A DNA stretch of 64,000 bases, taken from Lolliginicoccus lacisalsi (GTDB taxonomy: Bacteria; Actinomycetota; Actinomycetes; Mycobacteriales; Mycobacteriaceae). The stretch is taken from positions 124,001-188,000 of the forward strand of contig NZ_JACYWE010000005.1 of NCBI RefSeq assembly GCF_014841105.1, written 5' to 3'. Shown piece after piece: positions 9,450 through 17,212 of the stretch (its first letter is position 1; every line of letters begins with the position of its first letter). The notes under the pieces were generated by a model. The model worked only from the letters and a program-made list of their open reading frames with translations. It made no database searches and was not told the origin of the DNA. The position numbers were made by a program, and so were the translations under genes.

Positions 9450-10202
9450 CAGCCCGTCGCCGGTGACGCCGCGAGCGCAGAGCGTGGTCTGCTCGACGGT
9501 GCGCAGCACCACCTCGCCGGAGGCGTCCGGGCCCTCGTCATCCATGCCGAACACGAGGATGCGATACCCGAGGACCGAGTCGTCCCCGAGCCCGATCACA
9601 TCGAGCTGCACCTCATGCAGGTCACCGGATGTCACCGGGCCGGACTGCACGATACGGCTCGGCGGCTCGTCGGAAGCGAGATCATCGGCGACGGCCTGAC
9701 CGACCTCGAGCACCGACTCGCCCGAGACGCGCCCGATCCGGTCGATCACCGCCGACGTGGTGTCGTCCGTGACGCCCAGGTAAGCGACGTCGCGGGCGGA
9801 GATCCAGCCCGTGCCGCCCGGCGCATCGACCTCGAACCAGGTCGTGCCATCGTCGAGCAACCGGGCCTCGCCGGTGGCGACGAGCCCCATCGCATCCGGC
9901 TCGAGCTCGGTGACGGTGCTCCCGTCCTCGCCCGGCACGGAGCGCACCTCAGTGGTCTCGTCGTGCGCCACCCCGATCACCGCGAGCTCATCGCCGCTCG
10001 CGGGCCCGAACATGGCGGGCTCGCCCGGCAAGCCAGTCGATGTCGTCGTGGAGGCTGCCGTCGTCGTGGTTGCCGGTTCCGCCGCTGCGCTGGTCGTCGC
10101 TGTCGCTCCCGCGCCTGGATCCGCCGGATCGCTGCCACAGGCGATCAACAGCATCAGGCTGGCTGGCAGGAGCACGGGCAGGGCTGCGCGACGAATCATC
10201 AT
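9441..10202 (-). CDS. Putative secreted lipoprotein with SH3-like region
   Basis: This is a 253 aa protein. The ATG at 10202 gives MMIRRAALPVLLPASLMLLIACGSD, a lipoprotein signal peptide with lipobox LLIAC and Cys21. A Thr/Ala/Ser-rich linker follows (residues about 30-60), then a globular part. ETTEVRSVPGEDGSTV ... GTTWFEVDAPGGTGWI resembles bacterial SH3 (SH3_3) repeats. Longer upstream frames lack a signal peptide in the right place, which decided the start. Function unknown; it is likely anchored on the outer face of the cytoplasmic membrane. Its stop codon lies in repeat P1-B. The divergent MFS gene starts 64 bp away. Confidence 0.75.
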   Translation of the reverse strand: MMIRRAALPVLLPASLMLLIACGSDPADPGAGATATTSAAAEPATTTTAASTTTSTGLPGEPAMFGPASGDELAVIGVAHDETTEVRSVPGEDGSTVTELEPDAMGLVATGEARLLDDGTTWFEVDAPGGTGWISARDVAYLGVTDDTTSAVIDRIGRVSGESVLEVGQAVADDLASDEPPSRIVQSGPVTSGDLHEVQLDVIGLGDDSVLGYRILVFGMDDEGPDASGEVVLRTVEQTTLCARGVTGDGLCV

Positions 10203-10266
10203 GCCTGCCGATCCTACCCCCGGGGCCCCGCGCGCGAGCCGCGCCGCGCACCGGCACCATGGAGCC

Positions 10267-11706
10267 ATGCACGCAACAGCGCCTAGCAGGCCGGGAACTC
10301 CCCCGCCGGGGTCCTGGGCCGCGCTGTGGGCCCTGTGCCTGGGCTTCTTCATGATCCTGGTGGACTCCACGATCGTCGCGGTGGCGGTGCCGTCGATCAT
10401 GGCGGGCCTGGGCACCGACATCGCCGCCACCGTGTGGGCCTCGAGCGCCTACCTCCTCGCGTTCGCTGTCCCGCTGCTCATCACCGGCCGCCTCGGCGAC
10501 AGCCTTGGCCCGAAGCGGGTCTACATAGCCGGGCTCGTGGTGTTCACGCTGTCCTCGCTGGCGTGCGGGCTCGCCGGCACCATCGGCATGCTGATCGCCG
10601 CGCGCGTCGTGCAGGGACTCGGCGCATCGCTGATGAATCCTCAGACGATGGCGATCATCACACGCCTGTTCCCCGCGCAGCGGCGCGGCGCGGCGCTCGG
10701 GATGTGGGGTGCTGTCGCGGGCGCGGCGACCCTCGCCGGGCCGCTGCTCGGCGGATTGCTCGTCGGAACGCTCGGCTGGGAGTGGATCTTCTTCGTCAAC
10801 GTGCCGCTGGGCATGCTGGCGCTGGTCCTGGCCTGGCGGCTGGTGCCGGACCTGCCGCGCACCGCCCGCCCGCTCGATGTGCGGAGCGTGCTGCTCTCGG
10901 CCACGGCGATGTTCCTGGTGGTGTTCGCGATCCAGGAGGGGCAGCGCTACGACTGGGGGCGGATCCTCGGCCTGGTCACCATTCCGGGGATGCTCACGGT
11001 CGGCTTGGCGCTGCTCGTGGTGTTCGTGCTCCGCCAGCACCGGCTCGGCGGCCGCGGTGCGCTGATGCCGCTGTCGTTGTTCGCCCAGCGCAACTTCACC
11101 CTGGCCGCGATCGCGATCTCCACGATGGGCCTGGCCATGACCAGCATGTTCCTGCCGCTGATGGTGTACCTGCAGGACGGCCGCGGCCTTGATGCGATGC
11201 GCGCGTCGCTGCTCATCGTGCCGGTGGCGGTGCTGTCGGGGGTGCTTGCCCCCGTTGTGGGGCGCGTCATCGATCGCATCGATGCCCGGCTGGTGGCCGT
11301 GCCGAGCCTGCTGCTGCTCGCCGCGGCCACCGCCGCGCTGGGATGGCTCATGGCTATCGATGCCACGCTCGGCCAGATGCTTGTGCCGCTCGCCCTGATC
11401 GGGCTGGCCAACGCCGGGATCTGGTCGCCGCTCTCGACGACCGCGACGCGCGGCCTCGCGCCCGAGGTGGCCGGGGCTGGCGCCGGGGTCTACAACACCA
11501 CCCGGCAGACCGGCGCGGTCCTCGGTTCGGCGGGCATCGCCGCGCTCATGGAGGCCCGGCTGAGCTCCCTCGCCACTGCCGGGGACCCGGCCGCGTTCAG
11601 CATGGCGATGGGGCAATCGTTGCTGCTGCCCGCGCTCGCGGTCGCCGGCGGCGCGGTCGCTGCGATGTTCCTGAGGCCCGGTCACGATCGGGTGGCGGGA
11701 CAGTAA
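10267..11706 (+). CDS. MFS exporter, DHA2 (EmrB/QacA) family
   Basis: This 479 aa membrane protein has about 14 hydrophobic segments. DSTIVAVAVPSIMAGLG (TM1 motif D1) and LLITGRLGDSLGPKRVY (motif A) identify the drug:H+ antiporter-2 family, and motif C-like glycine-rich AGPLLGGLLVG is near residue 155. Such proteins extrude drugs, dyes or metabolites using the proton gradient; the substrate cannot be inferred. The ATG at 10267 follows GGAG. No TetR-type regulator is adjacent; the divergent neighbour is a lipoprotein. Confidence 0.9.
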   Translation: MHATAPSRPGTPPPGSWAALWALCLGFFMILVDSTIVAVAVPSIMAGLGTDIAATVWASSAYLLAFAVPLLITGRLGDSLGPKRVYIAGLVVFTLSSLACGLAGTIGMLIAARVVQGLGASLMNPQTMAIITRLFPAQRRGAALGMWGAVAGAATLAGPLLGGLLVGTLGWEWIFFVNVPLGMLALVLAWRLVPDLPRTARPLDVRSVLLSATAMFLVVFAIQEGQRYDWGRILGLVTIPGMLTVGLALLVVFVLRQHRLGGRGALMPLSLFAQRNFTLAAIAISTMGLAMTSMFLPLMVYLQDGRGLDAMRASLLIVPVAVLSGVLAPVVGRVIDRIDARLVAVPSLLLLAAATAALGWLMAIDATLGQMLVPLALIGLANAGIWSPLSTTATRGLAPEVAGAGAGVYNTTRQTGAVLGSAGIAALMEARLSSLATAGDPAAFSMAMGQSLLLPALAVAGGAVAAMFLRPGHDRVAGQ

Positions 11707-11753
11707 CCCCCGGTTACCGCGTTCCACGACGGTGTTACAAAACAGTCACGCTT

Positions 11754-11908
11754 GGCGGGGGCATCGCGCAGGGGCCTGCAGCGATCCCCCCGCCGTGGCA
11801 GGGTCGGCCCGAGGAACCTCCTCGGCGCGCCAGCCAGCAGGCTGCCGCGAGCTCCTGGAGAGACCGGCACTCGTGCCAGCAACCGAACCAGCTAAAGGAG
11901 CCCACACC
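11754..11908 (+). promoter_or_regulatory. Structured 5' leader of ehuB, candidate RNA switch
   Basis: Several strong hairpins precede ehuB. A 14-bp stem with one mismatch (11754-11767 with 11781-11794) could also terminate the MFS transcript. CCGAGG/CCTCGG (11809-11814, 11820-11825) follows, then GGCA-CTCG-TGCC near 11866-11877. GCTCCT (11851-11856) can pair with AGGAGC (11896-11901), covering the ribosome site of ehuB. The inner single strands (GGAGAGACC, AGCAACCGAACCAGCTAA) look conserved-type. The end faintly resembles the last core of the ydaO (c-di-AMP) RNA and the middle recalls S-box RNA, but neither consensus is complete. Confidence 0.4.
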
Positions 11909-12820
11909 GTGGCCGCACATCCGACCCCGAGCCCTGTCCGATTCCCCCGCCCCGCTCGCGCGCGCCGCGCCGCGGCCATCGCGGTCCCCGCCGCCCTCGC
12001 CCTGCTCGTCGCCGGATGCTCCAGTGACTCGTTGAGCGTCGACGACCTGCGCGAGCAGGGCTCCATCACCGTCGGCTTCGCCGGGGAGGCCCCTTATAGC
12101 TACGAGGACAACGGCGAGCTCACCGGTGGCACCGTCGCCCTGCACCGGGAGATCTTCGGCGAGCTCGGCATCGACGACGTCGAGGGCGTGCAGACCGAGT
12201 TCGGGTCCCTCATCCCGGGGCTCAACGCCGGACGGTTCGACGCGGTGAGCGCGGGCATGTCGATCCTGCCCGACCGCTGCGAGCAAGCCCTGTTCAGCGA
12301 GCCCGAGATCATGTACACCACCGCCCTGATGGTTCCCGAGGGCAACCCGATGAACCTGTCGGACATGCAGTCCCTCGCCGACTCCGGGGCCCGCATCGCC
12401 GCGCTGACCGGTGCGATCGAGGTCGACTACTCCAACTCTCTCGGGATCGACGTCACCCCGGTGGGCGATCCCATCGATGGCATGGACGCGGTGATCAACG
12501 GACGTGTCGACGCGTTCGCGCTCACCGGCGTATCGCTGAACCACATGGCCAACGGCCGCCCTGACGCCCCGGTCGAGGTCACCGAATCGTTCGTCGCGGT
12601 CATCGACGATGTTCCCCAGATCGGCGCGGGCGGCACCGTGTTCCGCCTCGACGACGAGGAGCTGCGCGACGCCTACAACGAGAAGCTCGCCGAGATCAAG
12701 GCCGACGAGCAGCGCTGGCTCGAGCTGATGGAGCCGTTCGGGGTCAGCATCAACGAGCTGCCGCCGCCGGACCTGACCACCGAGGCCCTGTGCGAGGGCG
12801 TTCCGGTCACCGACGAGTAG
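11909..12820 (+). CDS. ehuB: Ectoine/hydroxyectoine ABC transporter, substrate-binding lipoprotein
   Basis: This 303 aa protein has a signal peptide and lipobox (ALLVAGC near residue 31). The mature part begins with GSITVGFAGEAPYSYEDNGE, the opening of the polar amino acid/EhuB-type binding fold, and ends with a Cys-containing tail. EhuB captures ectoines outside the cell for import as compatible solutes. The GTG at 11909 is chosen because AAAGGAG ends eight bases upstream. It is first of four genes in EhuBCDA order. Regulation may act through the leader, whose helix can hide this ribosome site. An amino-acid-binding role is the main alternative. Confidence 0.82.
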   Translation: MAAHPTPSPVRFPRPARARRAAAIAVPAALALLVAGCSSDSLSVDDLREQGSITVGFAGEAPYSYEDNGELTGGTVALHREIFGELGIDDVEGVQTEFGSLIPGLNAGRFDAVSAGMSILPDRCEQALFSEPEIMYTTALMVPEGNPMNLSDMQSLADSGARIAALTGAIEVDYSNSLGIDVTPVGDPIDGMDAVINGRVDAFALTGVSLNHMANGRPDAPVEVTESFVAVIDDVPQIGAGGTVFRLDDEELRDAYNEKLAEIKADEQRWLELMEPFGVSINELPPPDLTTEALCEGVPVTDE

Positions 12821-12826
12821 CACTCG

Positions 12827-13549
12827 ATGAGCAACTTCGACGCGCTGCGCGACGCCTTCCCCCGCATCCTCGACGGCATCGTGATCACGGTGCAATTGAC
12901 GCTCGGCGGGGCGGCGCTCGCGCTGCTCGTGGCGATCGTGCTCGGCCTCTCCGCGCGGGCCCGCCAGTGGCCCGTGCGGTGGTCGGCCCGGTCCATCATC
13001 GAGGTGTTCCGTGGCACCTCGCTGCTCGTGCAGCTCTTCTGGCTGTTCTTCGTCCTGCCTGCCTTCGGGGTGCGCCTCGAGCCGATCGTCGTGGGCATCC
13101 TCGCGCTCGGCCTCAACTACGGCGCGTACGGCGCCGAGGTGGTGCGCGGCTCGATCAACGCGGTGCCGCGCGTGCAATGGGAGGCCTGCGTCGCGATGGG
13201 CTTCAGCCCCGTGCAGCGCATGCGCCGCGTCATCTTCCCCCAGGCGTGGGTGCTGATGATCCCCGCGCTCGGCAACCTGCTCATCCACCTGCTCAAGGGC
13301 ACGGCCGTGGTCACCACCATCACGTTGCAGGACCTGACGTTCCAGGTGGACCGGCTGCGCGAGACCACCGGCGATACGTTCTTCGCGTTCGGGTTCGCCC
13401 TGATCGTGTACTTCATCATCGCGCTGCTGCTCACCTTCGGTGTGCATCTCGTCGAGGCGCGCGCCAAGCACAAGCTCGGTCGTGGCCCCTCGATGCGCGA
13501 GATCTTCCGGCTCGACCCCGATACCGTCACCCCCGCGAAGGCACGGTGA
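12827..13549 (+). CDS. ehuC: Ectoine/hydroxyectoine ABC transporter, permease
   Basis: This 240 aa His/Glu/Gln-type permease has an FRGTSLLVQLFWLFF segment and an EAA loop (QWEACVAMGFSPVQRMRRVI, near residue 120) that docks to the ATPase. It is six bases after ehuB. The C-terminal tail after the last helix is charged (RAKHKLGRGPSMREIF). It forms a heterodimer with EhuD in the membrane. Family identity as a polar amino acid permease is certain; the ectoine assignment rests on gene order and the EhuB/EhuA matches. Confidence 0.85.
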   Translation: MSNFDALRDAFPRILDGIVITVQLTLGGAALALLVAIVLGLSARARQWPVRWSARSIIEVFRGTSLLVQLFWLFFVLPAFGVRLEPIVVGILALGLNYGAYGAEVVRGSINAVPRVQWEACVAMGFSPVQRMRRVIFPQAWVLMIPALGNLLIHLLKGTAVVTTITLQDLTFQVDRLRETTGDTFFAFGFALIVYFIIALLLTFGVHLVEARAKHKLGRGPSMREIFRLDPDTVTPAKAR

Positions 13550-13558
13550 GGAGGAGCC

Positions 13559-14206
13559 ATGTGGAACTGGAACACCGCCTGGGACGCGCTGCCCGTGCTG
13601 CTCGAGGGCTTCCGCATCACCTTGCTCGCCACCGTGCTCGGCTTCGGCATCGCCGCGGCGCTGGGCCTGGTGGTGGCGGTGCTGCGGATCGGCCTGCCTC
13701 GCTGGTTGGGCTTCCCGCTCGCCGCGATCATGCAGTTCATCCGCCTGACCCCGCTGGTGGTGCAACTGCTGTTCGTCTTCTACGCGGCGCCCGCGAGCGT
13801 CTCGGGCCTGCAGATCGGCATCATCGTGCTCGGGGTGCATTACTCGGCCTATATGGCGGAGGTGTACCGCGCGGGCATCGAGGATGTGCCCAAGGGCCAG
13901 TGGGAAGCGGCCCGCGCGCTCTCGCTGCCCCCGGTGCGAACCTGGCGGGCGGTGATCCTGCCGCAGGCGATCCGCCGGATCATCCCGTCGCTGGGCAACT
14001 ACGCGGTGTCGATGTTCAAGGACACCCCGTTCCTGTTCGTCATCTTCGTCGCCGAGATGGTCACCCGCGCGCAGCAGTACGGGGCGCAGACGTTCCGCTA
14101 CGTCGAGGCCATCACGCTGGCCGGGGTGATCTTCCTCGTCGCGAGCCTCGTCACCGCTTACTTCATCCGCAAACTGGAGGATCGCTATGCCCAGCAGCCA
14201 GCCTGA
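13559..14206 (+). CDS. ehuD: Ectoine/hydroxyectoine ABC transporter, permease
   Basis: This 215 aa permease opens MWNWNTAWDALPVLLEGFRI. It has FIRLTPLVVQLLFVFYA and an EAA loop (QWEAARALSLPPVRTWRAVI, near residue 120). The ATG follows GAGGAG with good spacing, nine bases after the ehuC stop. The last 20 bases overlap ehuA. It is paralogous to EhuC and should be the second half of the membrane channel. Confidence 0.86.
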   Translation: MWNWNTAWDALPVLLEGFRITLLATVLGFGIAAALGLVVAVLRIGLPRWLGFPLAAIMQFIRLTPLVVQLLFVFYAAPASVSGLQIGIIVLGVHYSAYMAEVYRAGIEDVPKGQWEAARALSLPPVRTWRAVILPQAIRRIIPSLGNYAVSMFKDTPFLFVIFVAEMVTRAQQYGAQTFRYVEAITLAGVIFLVASLVTAYFIRKLEDRYAQQPA

Positions 14207-15014
14207 CCCCGCCGCGAGCGACCCCGGATCACGCGGAACCGGGGATGAACCCATGATCCGGTTCGATAACGTCCTCAAGCGCTTCGGCGACAACGTCGTG
14301 CTCGACCACCTTGATTTCGCTATCGACCGCGGCGAGCGCGTCACCCTGATCGGCCCGTCCGGTTCCGGCAAGACCACCATCCTGCGGCTGCTGATGACGC
14401 TCGAGACCCTCAACGACGGCGTGATCTGGGTCGGCGGCCAGCCGTTCTCCCACGAGCAGCGCCGCGGCAAGCTCGTGCCCGCCAGCGAGAAGTACTTGCG
14501 CGTCGCCCGTCGCCGCATCGGCATGGTCTTCCAGCACTTCAATCTCTTCCCCAACATGACCGTGATGGAGAACCTCACCGAGGCGCCGGTGCACGTGCTC
14601 GGCCGCGACAAGGCCACCGCTCGCGACCGCGCGCGCGAGCTCCTCGATCTCGTCGGGCTCGCCGACAAGGAGAACGCGCACCCCACCCAGCTCTCCGGCG
14701 GCCAGCAGCAGCGCGTCGCCATCGCCCGCGCGCTCGCCATGGACCCCGAGATCCTGCTGCTCGACGAGGTGACCTCCGCGCTCGACCCCGAGCTCGTGGT
14801 GGGCGTGCTCAACGTGCTGCGCGACATCGCCAGCAACACCGACATCACCATGCTGATCGTCACCCACGAGATGCAGTTCGCCCGCGATGTCTCCGACCGC
14901 GTGATGATGTTCGACAAGGGCCGCGTTCTCGAGGACGGGCCGCCCGAGCAGATCTTCACCGATCCCGCCCACGAGCGCACCCGCTCCTTCCTCAAGGCTG
15001 TCGTCAGCCACTAG
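14187..15014 (+). CDS. ehuA: Ectoine/hydroxyectoine ABC transporter, ATP-binding protein
   Basis: This 275 aa ATPase has Walker A GPSGSGKT (about residue 54), a Q-loop at VFQHFNLFPNMTV, signature LSGGQQQR, Walker B ILLLDE and the H-loop in THEMQFARD. The ATG at 14187 has GGAGG six bases upstream, so the 22-residue extension before MIRFDNVLKRFGDN is kept. The insertion RRGKLVPASEKYL after the first strand is typical of EhuA-type ATPases. It powers EhuCD. It ends the ehu operon. Confidence 0.9.
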   Translation: MPSSQPDPAASDPGSRGTGDEPMIRFDNVLKRFGDNVVLDHLDFAIDRGERVTLIGPSGSGKTTILRLLMTLETLNDGVIWVGGQPFSHEQRRGKLVPASEKYLRVARRRIGMVFQHFNLFPNMTVMENLTEAPVHVLGRDKATARDRARELLDLVGLADKENAHPTQLSGGQQQRVAIARALAMDPEILLLDEVTSALDPELVVGVLNVLRDIASNTDITMLIVTHEMQFARDVSDRVMMFDKGRVLEDGPPEQIFTDPAHERTRSFLKAVVSH

Positions 15015-15126
15015 GTCCCGGAGCGGATTTCCGTAGCCGCGCACCACAACTGCGCCCTGCCTCTATAGTTGATGCACGCCATACCACTGCGGTAACTGCG
15101 GCATGGATCACTTCTGGAGGTCAAGG

Positions 15127-16116
15127 ATGCGGGTAGCAACACATCAACGACGATCACGACGGACCATCAGCGGGATCGTCATCGCGCTGCTCGCGCTGAT
15201 CGTGCCGCTGCTCGGGGCGGCCCCGGCCTCCGCCGCGCCCCGCCTCGACCGCATCGACTGGGTCACAGACCGGTTCGCGATCGTGCACGTCTACTCACCC
15301 TCGATGAACACGGTGATCGCCAACGAGGTGTTCCTGCCCGCCAACCGCGGCGCCGCGAGCCCCTCGGTGTACCTGCTGCCCGGCGTCGACGGCGGCCAGG
15401 AGGCCAACAGCTGGTTCCGCTCCACCAACCTCGAGAACTTCTTCGCCAACAAGCACGTCAAGGTAGTCAGCCCCATCGGTGGCCGGTACAGCCTCTACAC
15501 CGACTGGCAGACCGATGACCCCATCCTCGGCCGCAACAAGTGGATCACCTACCTCAGCCACGAGCTTCCCGCGGTGATCGACGCGACCTTCCCCTCCACT
15601 GGCCGCAACGCCGTCGGCGGGCTCTCGCTCAGCGGCGCCGCCGCTCTCGACCTCGGGATCCAGGCTCCCGGCCGCTTCCAGGCCGTCGCCTCCTACAGCG
15701 GCTGCCCGCGCGTGAGCTCCCCGGAATCCGTCGCTACCTATGCCGCGGTCGTCGCGTTCGGCGGAGGCAACGTGTTCAACGCTTTCGGCCCGCCCACCGC
15801 TCCCGGCTGGTACGAGCATGACCCCTCGCTTAACGCCGAACGCCTGCGGGGCAAGGCGATCTACCTCGCCGCGGCCTCCGGCATCCCCGGTGATCGCGAC
15901 TTCTCCACCGGCCTCAACCCCGGCCTGCAGGCACTCGGCGCGGGCGTCATCGAGGGCGCGACCGGGGCGTGCACCGCGGCGTTCGCCAACCAGCTCGGCC
16001 AGATGGGGATCCCCCACACCTACACCCGCCAGGACACCGGCGCGCACACCTGGGGGCTGTTCGAGCACCAGATGCGCGACTCCTGGCGCGTGCTCGGCCC
16101 CGCGATCGGCGCGTAG
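15127..16116 (+). CDS. Mycolyltransferase / antigen 85-like exported esterase
   Basis: This 329 aa protein has a clear signal peptide (RR at 11-12, hydrophobic core 16-30, cleavage after APASAA). It has the alpha/beta hydrolase fold of the Ag85/corynebacterial mycolyltransferase family, with nucleophile S167 in GLSLSG, and GAHTWGLFEHQM near the end supplies the His. WITYLSHELPAVIDATFP matches the helix before the nucleophile. Family members move mycolic acids onto trehalose or arabinogalactan in the outer envelope. The ATG at 15127 follows GGAGG by six bases. Its presence is the best sign in the window of a mycolate-bearing host. Confidence 0.85.
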   Translation: MRVATHQRRSRRTISGIVIALLALIVPLLGAAPASAAPRLDRIDWVTDRFAIVHVYSPSMNTVIANEVFLPANRGAASPSVYLLPGVDGGQEANSWFRSTNLENFFANKHVKVVSPIGGRYSLYTDWQTDDPILGRNKWITYLSHELPAVIDATFPSTGRNAVGGLSLSGAAALDLGIQAPGRFQAVASYSGCPRVSSPESVATYAAVVAFGGGNVFNAFGPPTAPGWYEHDPSLNAERLRGKAIYLAAASGIPGDRDFSTGLNPGLQALGAGVIEGATGACTAAFANQLGQMGIPHTYTRQDTGAHTWGLFEHQMRDSWRVLGPAIGA

Positions 16117-16124
16117 GACGGGCT

Positions 16125-16224
16125 CGGCTGTGCCGCGGCGGCGGTAGCCGCGCGGCTGCACGGCGGGGCCGCGGCGGCGGTAGCCGCTCGGCTGCACGGC
16201 GGGGCCGCGGAGGTGGCACCCGCT
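16125..16224. repeat. 36-bp tandem repeat array beside palindrome P2
   Basis: Units begin CGGCTGCACGGCGGGGCC. A shortened 28-bp unit lies at 16125-16152, full 36-bp units at 16153-16188 and 16189-16224, and a fourth unit begins at 16225 and breaks off directly into the left arm of palindrome P2 at 16230. It follows the mycolyltransferase-like stop by 8 bp. Confidence 0.85.
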
Positions 16225-16229
16225 CGGCT

Positions 16230-16300
16230 GCAGAAGCACCGGAAACTGCCAAACGCGATAGAAGTTATCTCGGATCTGGCGTGGTTTCCGGTGCTTCTGC
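16230..16300. repeat. Long palindrome P2 (17-bp perfect arms)
   Basis: Arms GCAGAAGCACCGGAAAC (16230-16246) and its exact complement (16284-16300) enclose 37 bp that contain a second small hairpin (GATA...TATC, 16257-16269) and further pairing TGCCA/TGGC. It sits between convergent genes and could end transcription from both sides, but there is no T run. Only one copy was seen in the window. Confidence 0.85.
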
Positions 16301-16355
16301 GTGCGCGAGGGCCCAGCGAGTGCGAGGGCCTGCACTGGCGTGCCGCGGCCCGTGA

Positions 16356-16967
16356 CTACGACGCGAGCGTCTCGGCGCGCTCCTTGGAGCCACGCAGGGT
16401 GCTGATGAAATCGTGCAGGGCCGTGGCGCCACCGACGAGCACCGCGGCGGAGAGCACCCAGTCGATGCCGATGGGGACATGCGGCGAGCGGATGGTGACC
16501 TCGAACAGTCCGGTATCGAGCGCGGCGAGGAAGAGGAAGCTGAGGCCGAAGCCCACCACCGCGGTGAGGATGCGCAGCTCCCGGCGCGCCGCCCGCACGG
16601 CTGATTCCGCGGCCATGACTGCCCCGGCGTCGACTCCCCCGCCAGCGCTGCCCGCCCGTGCGGCCGCGCGTTGCTCCCGCAGGACGCGCTCCGCCGCGAT
16701 CTTGCGGGATTCGGGGAACGTCGCGCCGAGCCGTCCGAACACGAAGTCGAGGACCGAGACCAGCATCTCGTTGATCCGCTCGACGCCCTGGGCGATCACG
16801 TAGAGCACGGCGAGCGCGGACACTCCCTCGACGAACACGAAGTCCTCGTCGGGCGCGATGAGCCAATTGAGCACCAGCCCCGCGATGACCAGCAGGATCG
16901 CGACAACGATGCTGCCGAGGACATAGCGTGCGCGGACGGTGTCGTGGGCGACGATGGTACCGGTCAT
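16356..16967 (-). CDS. Uncharacterised four-helix membrane protein
   Basis: This is a 203 aa protein. The ATG at 16967 has AAGGAG seven bases upstream; the upstream-extended frame is low-complexity and not credible. Hydrophobic segments are near 16-38 (YVLGSIVVAILLVIAGLVLNWL), 45-60, 135-155 (ILTAVVGFGLSFLFLAALDTG) and 165-185. A charged, Ala/Arg-rich stretch (ERVLREQRAAARAG) lies between helices 2 and 3, probably cytoplasmic. No known domain was recognised. It stands alone and converges on the mycolyltransferase-like gene. Confidence 0.65.
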   Translation of the reverse strand: MTGTIVAHDTVRARYVLGSIVVAILLVIAGLVLNWLIAPDEDFVFVEGVSALAVLYVIAQGVERINEMLVSVLDFVFGRLGATFPESRKIAAERVLREQRAAARAGSAGGGVDAGAVMAAESAVRAARRELRILTAVVGFGLSFLFLAALDTGLFEVTIRSPHVPIGIDWVLSAAVLVGGATALHDFISTLRGSKERAETLAS

Positions 16968-17124
16968 GGTGCTGCTCCTTGCATCTGGCGGCTGCTCGCG
17001 CGTCCGAGCGTGTGGTGTCGCGGTGATCGTAGCGGCTCGGGGTGACACGACCGCCCCGGCGCGACGGTTTCCCGGATGGGCACGGCTCGCTGTGATGGCG
17101 CCCACACGCTCACGGTGAAAATGC

Positions 17125-17149
17125 TTGCACCCGTTCATCTTTCGTGCAA
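17125..17149. promoter_or_regulatory. Inverted repeat TTGCAC-N13-GTGCAA, possible operator upstream of the lipase gene
   Basis: A perfect 6-bp inverted repeat with a 13-bp spacer (arms 17125-17130 and 17144-17149) lies 64 bp before the lipase start in an otherwise featureless 245-bp gap between divergent genes. Centre-to-centre distance is 19 bp, which would suit a dimeric regulator. Confidence 0.35.
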
Positions 17150-17212
17150 CAGGTCGGTCACCCCTCGCCGTGGCGGTGGGTGGCTCTGCCATCCTGGCCT
17201 AGCGTGGACGCC

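Noticed and set aside
11754-11908. Firm ydaO (c-di-AMP) or S-box (SAM) riboswitch call
   Set aside because: Only fragments of each consensus are present; the GGGGGACCCA and GGGGTGAA blocks of ydaO and the full S-box core are missing. Kept as an uncalled structured leader.
11735-14995. A 1086-codon open frame antisense to the ehu operon
   Set aside because: No recognisable domain; composition rich in His, Arg and Glu typical of antisense high-GC reading frames; the ehu proteins on the other strand are clear.
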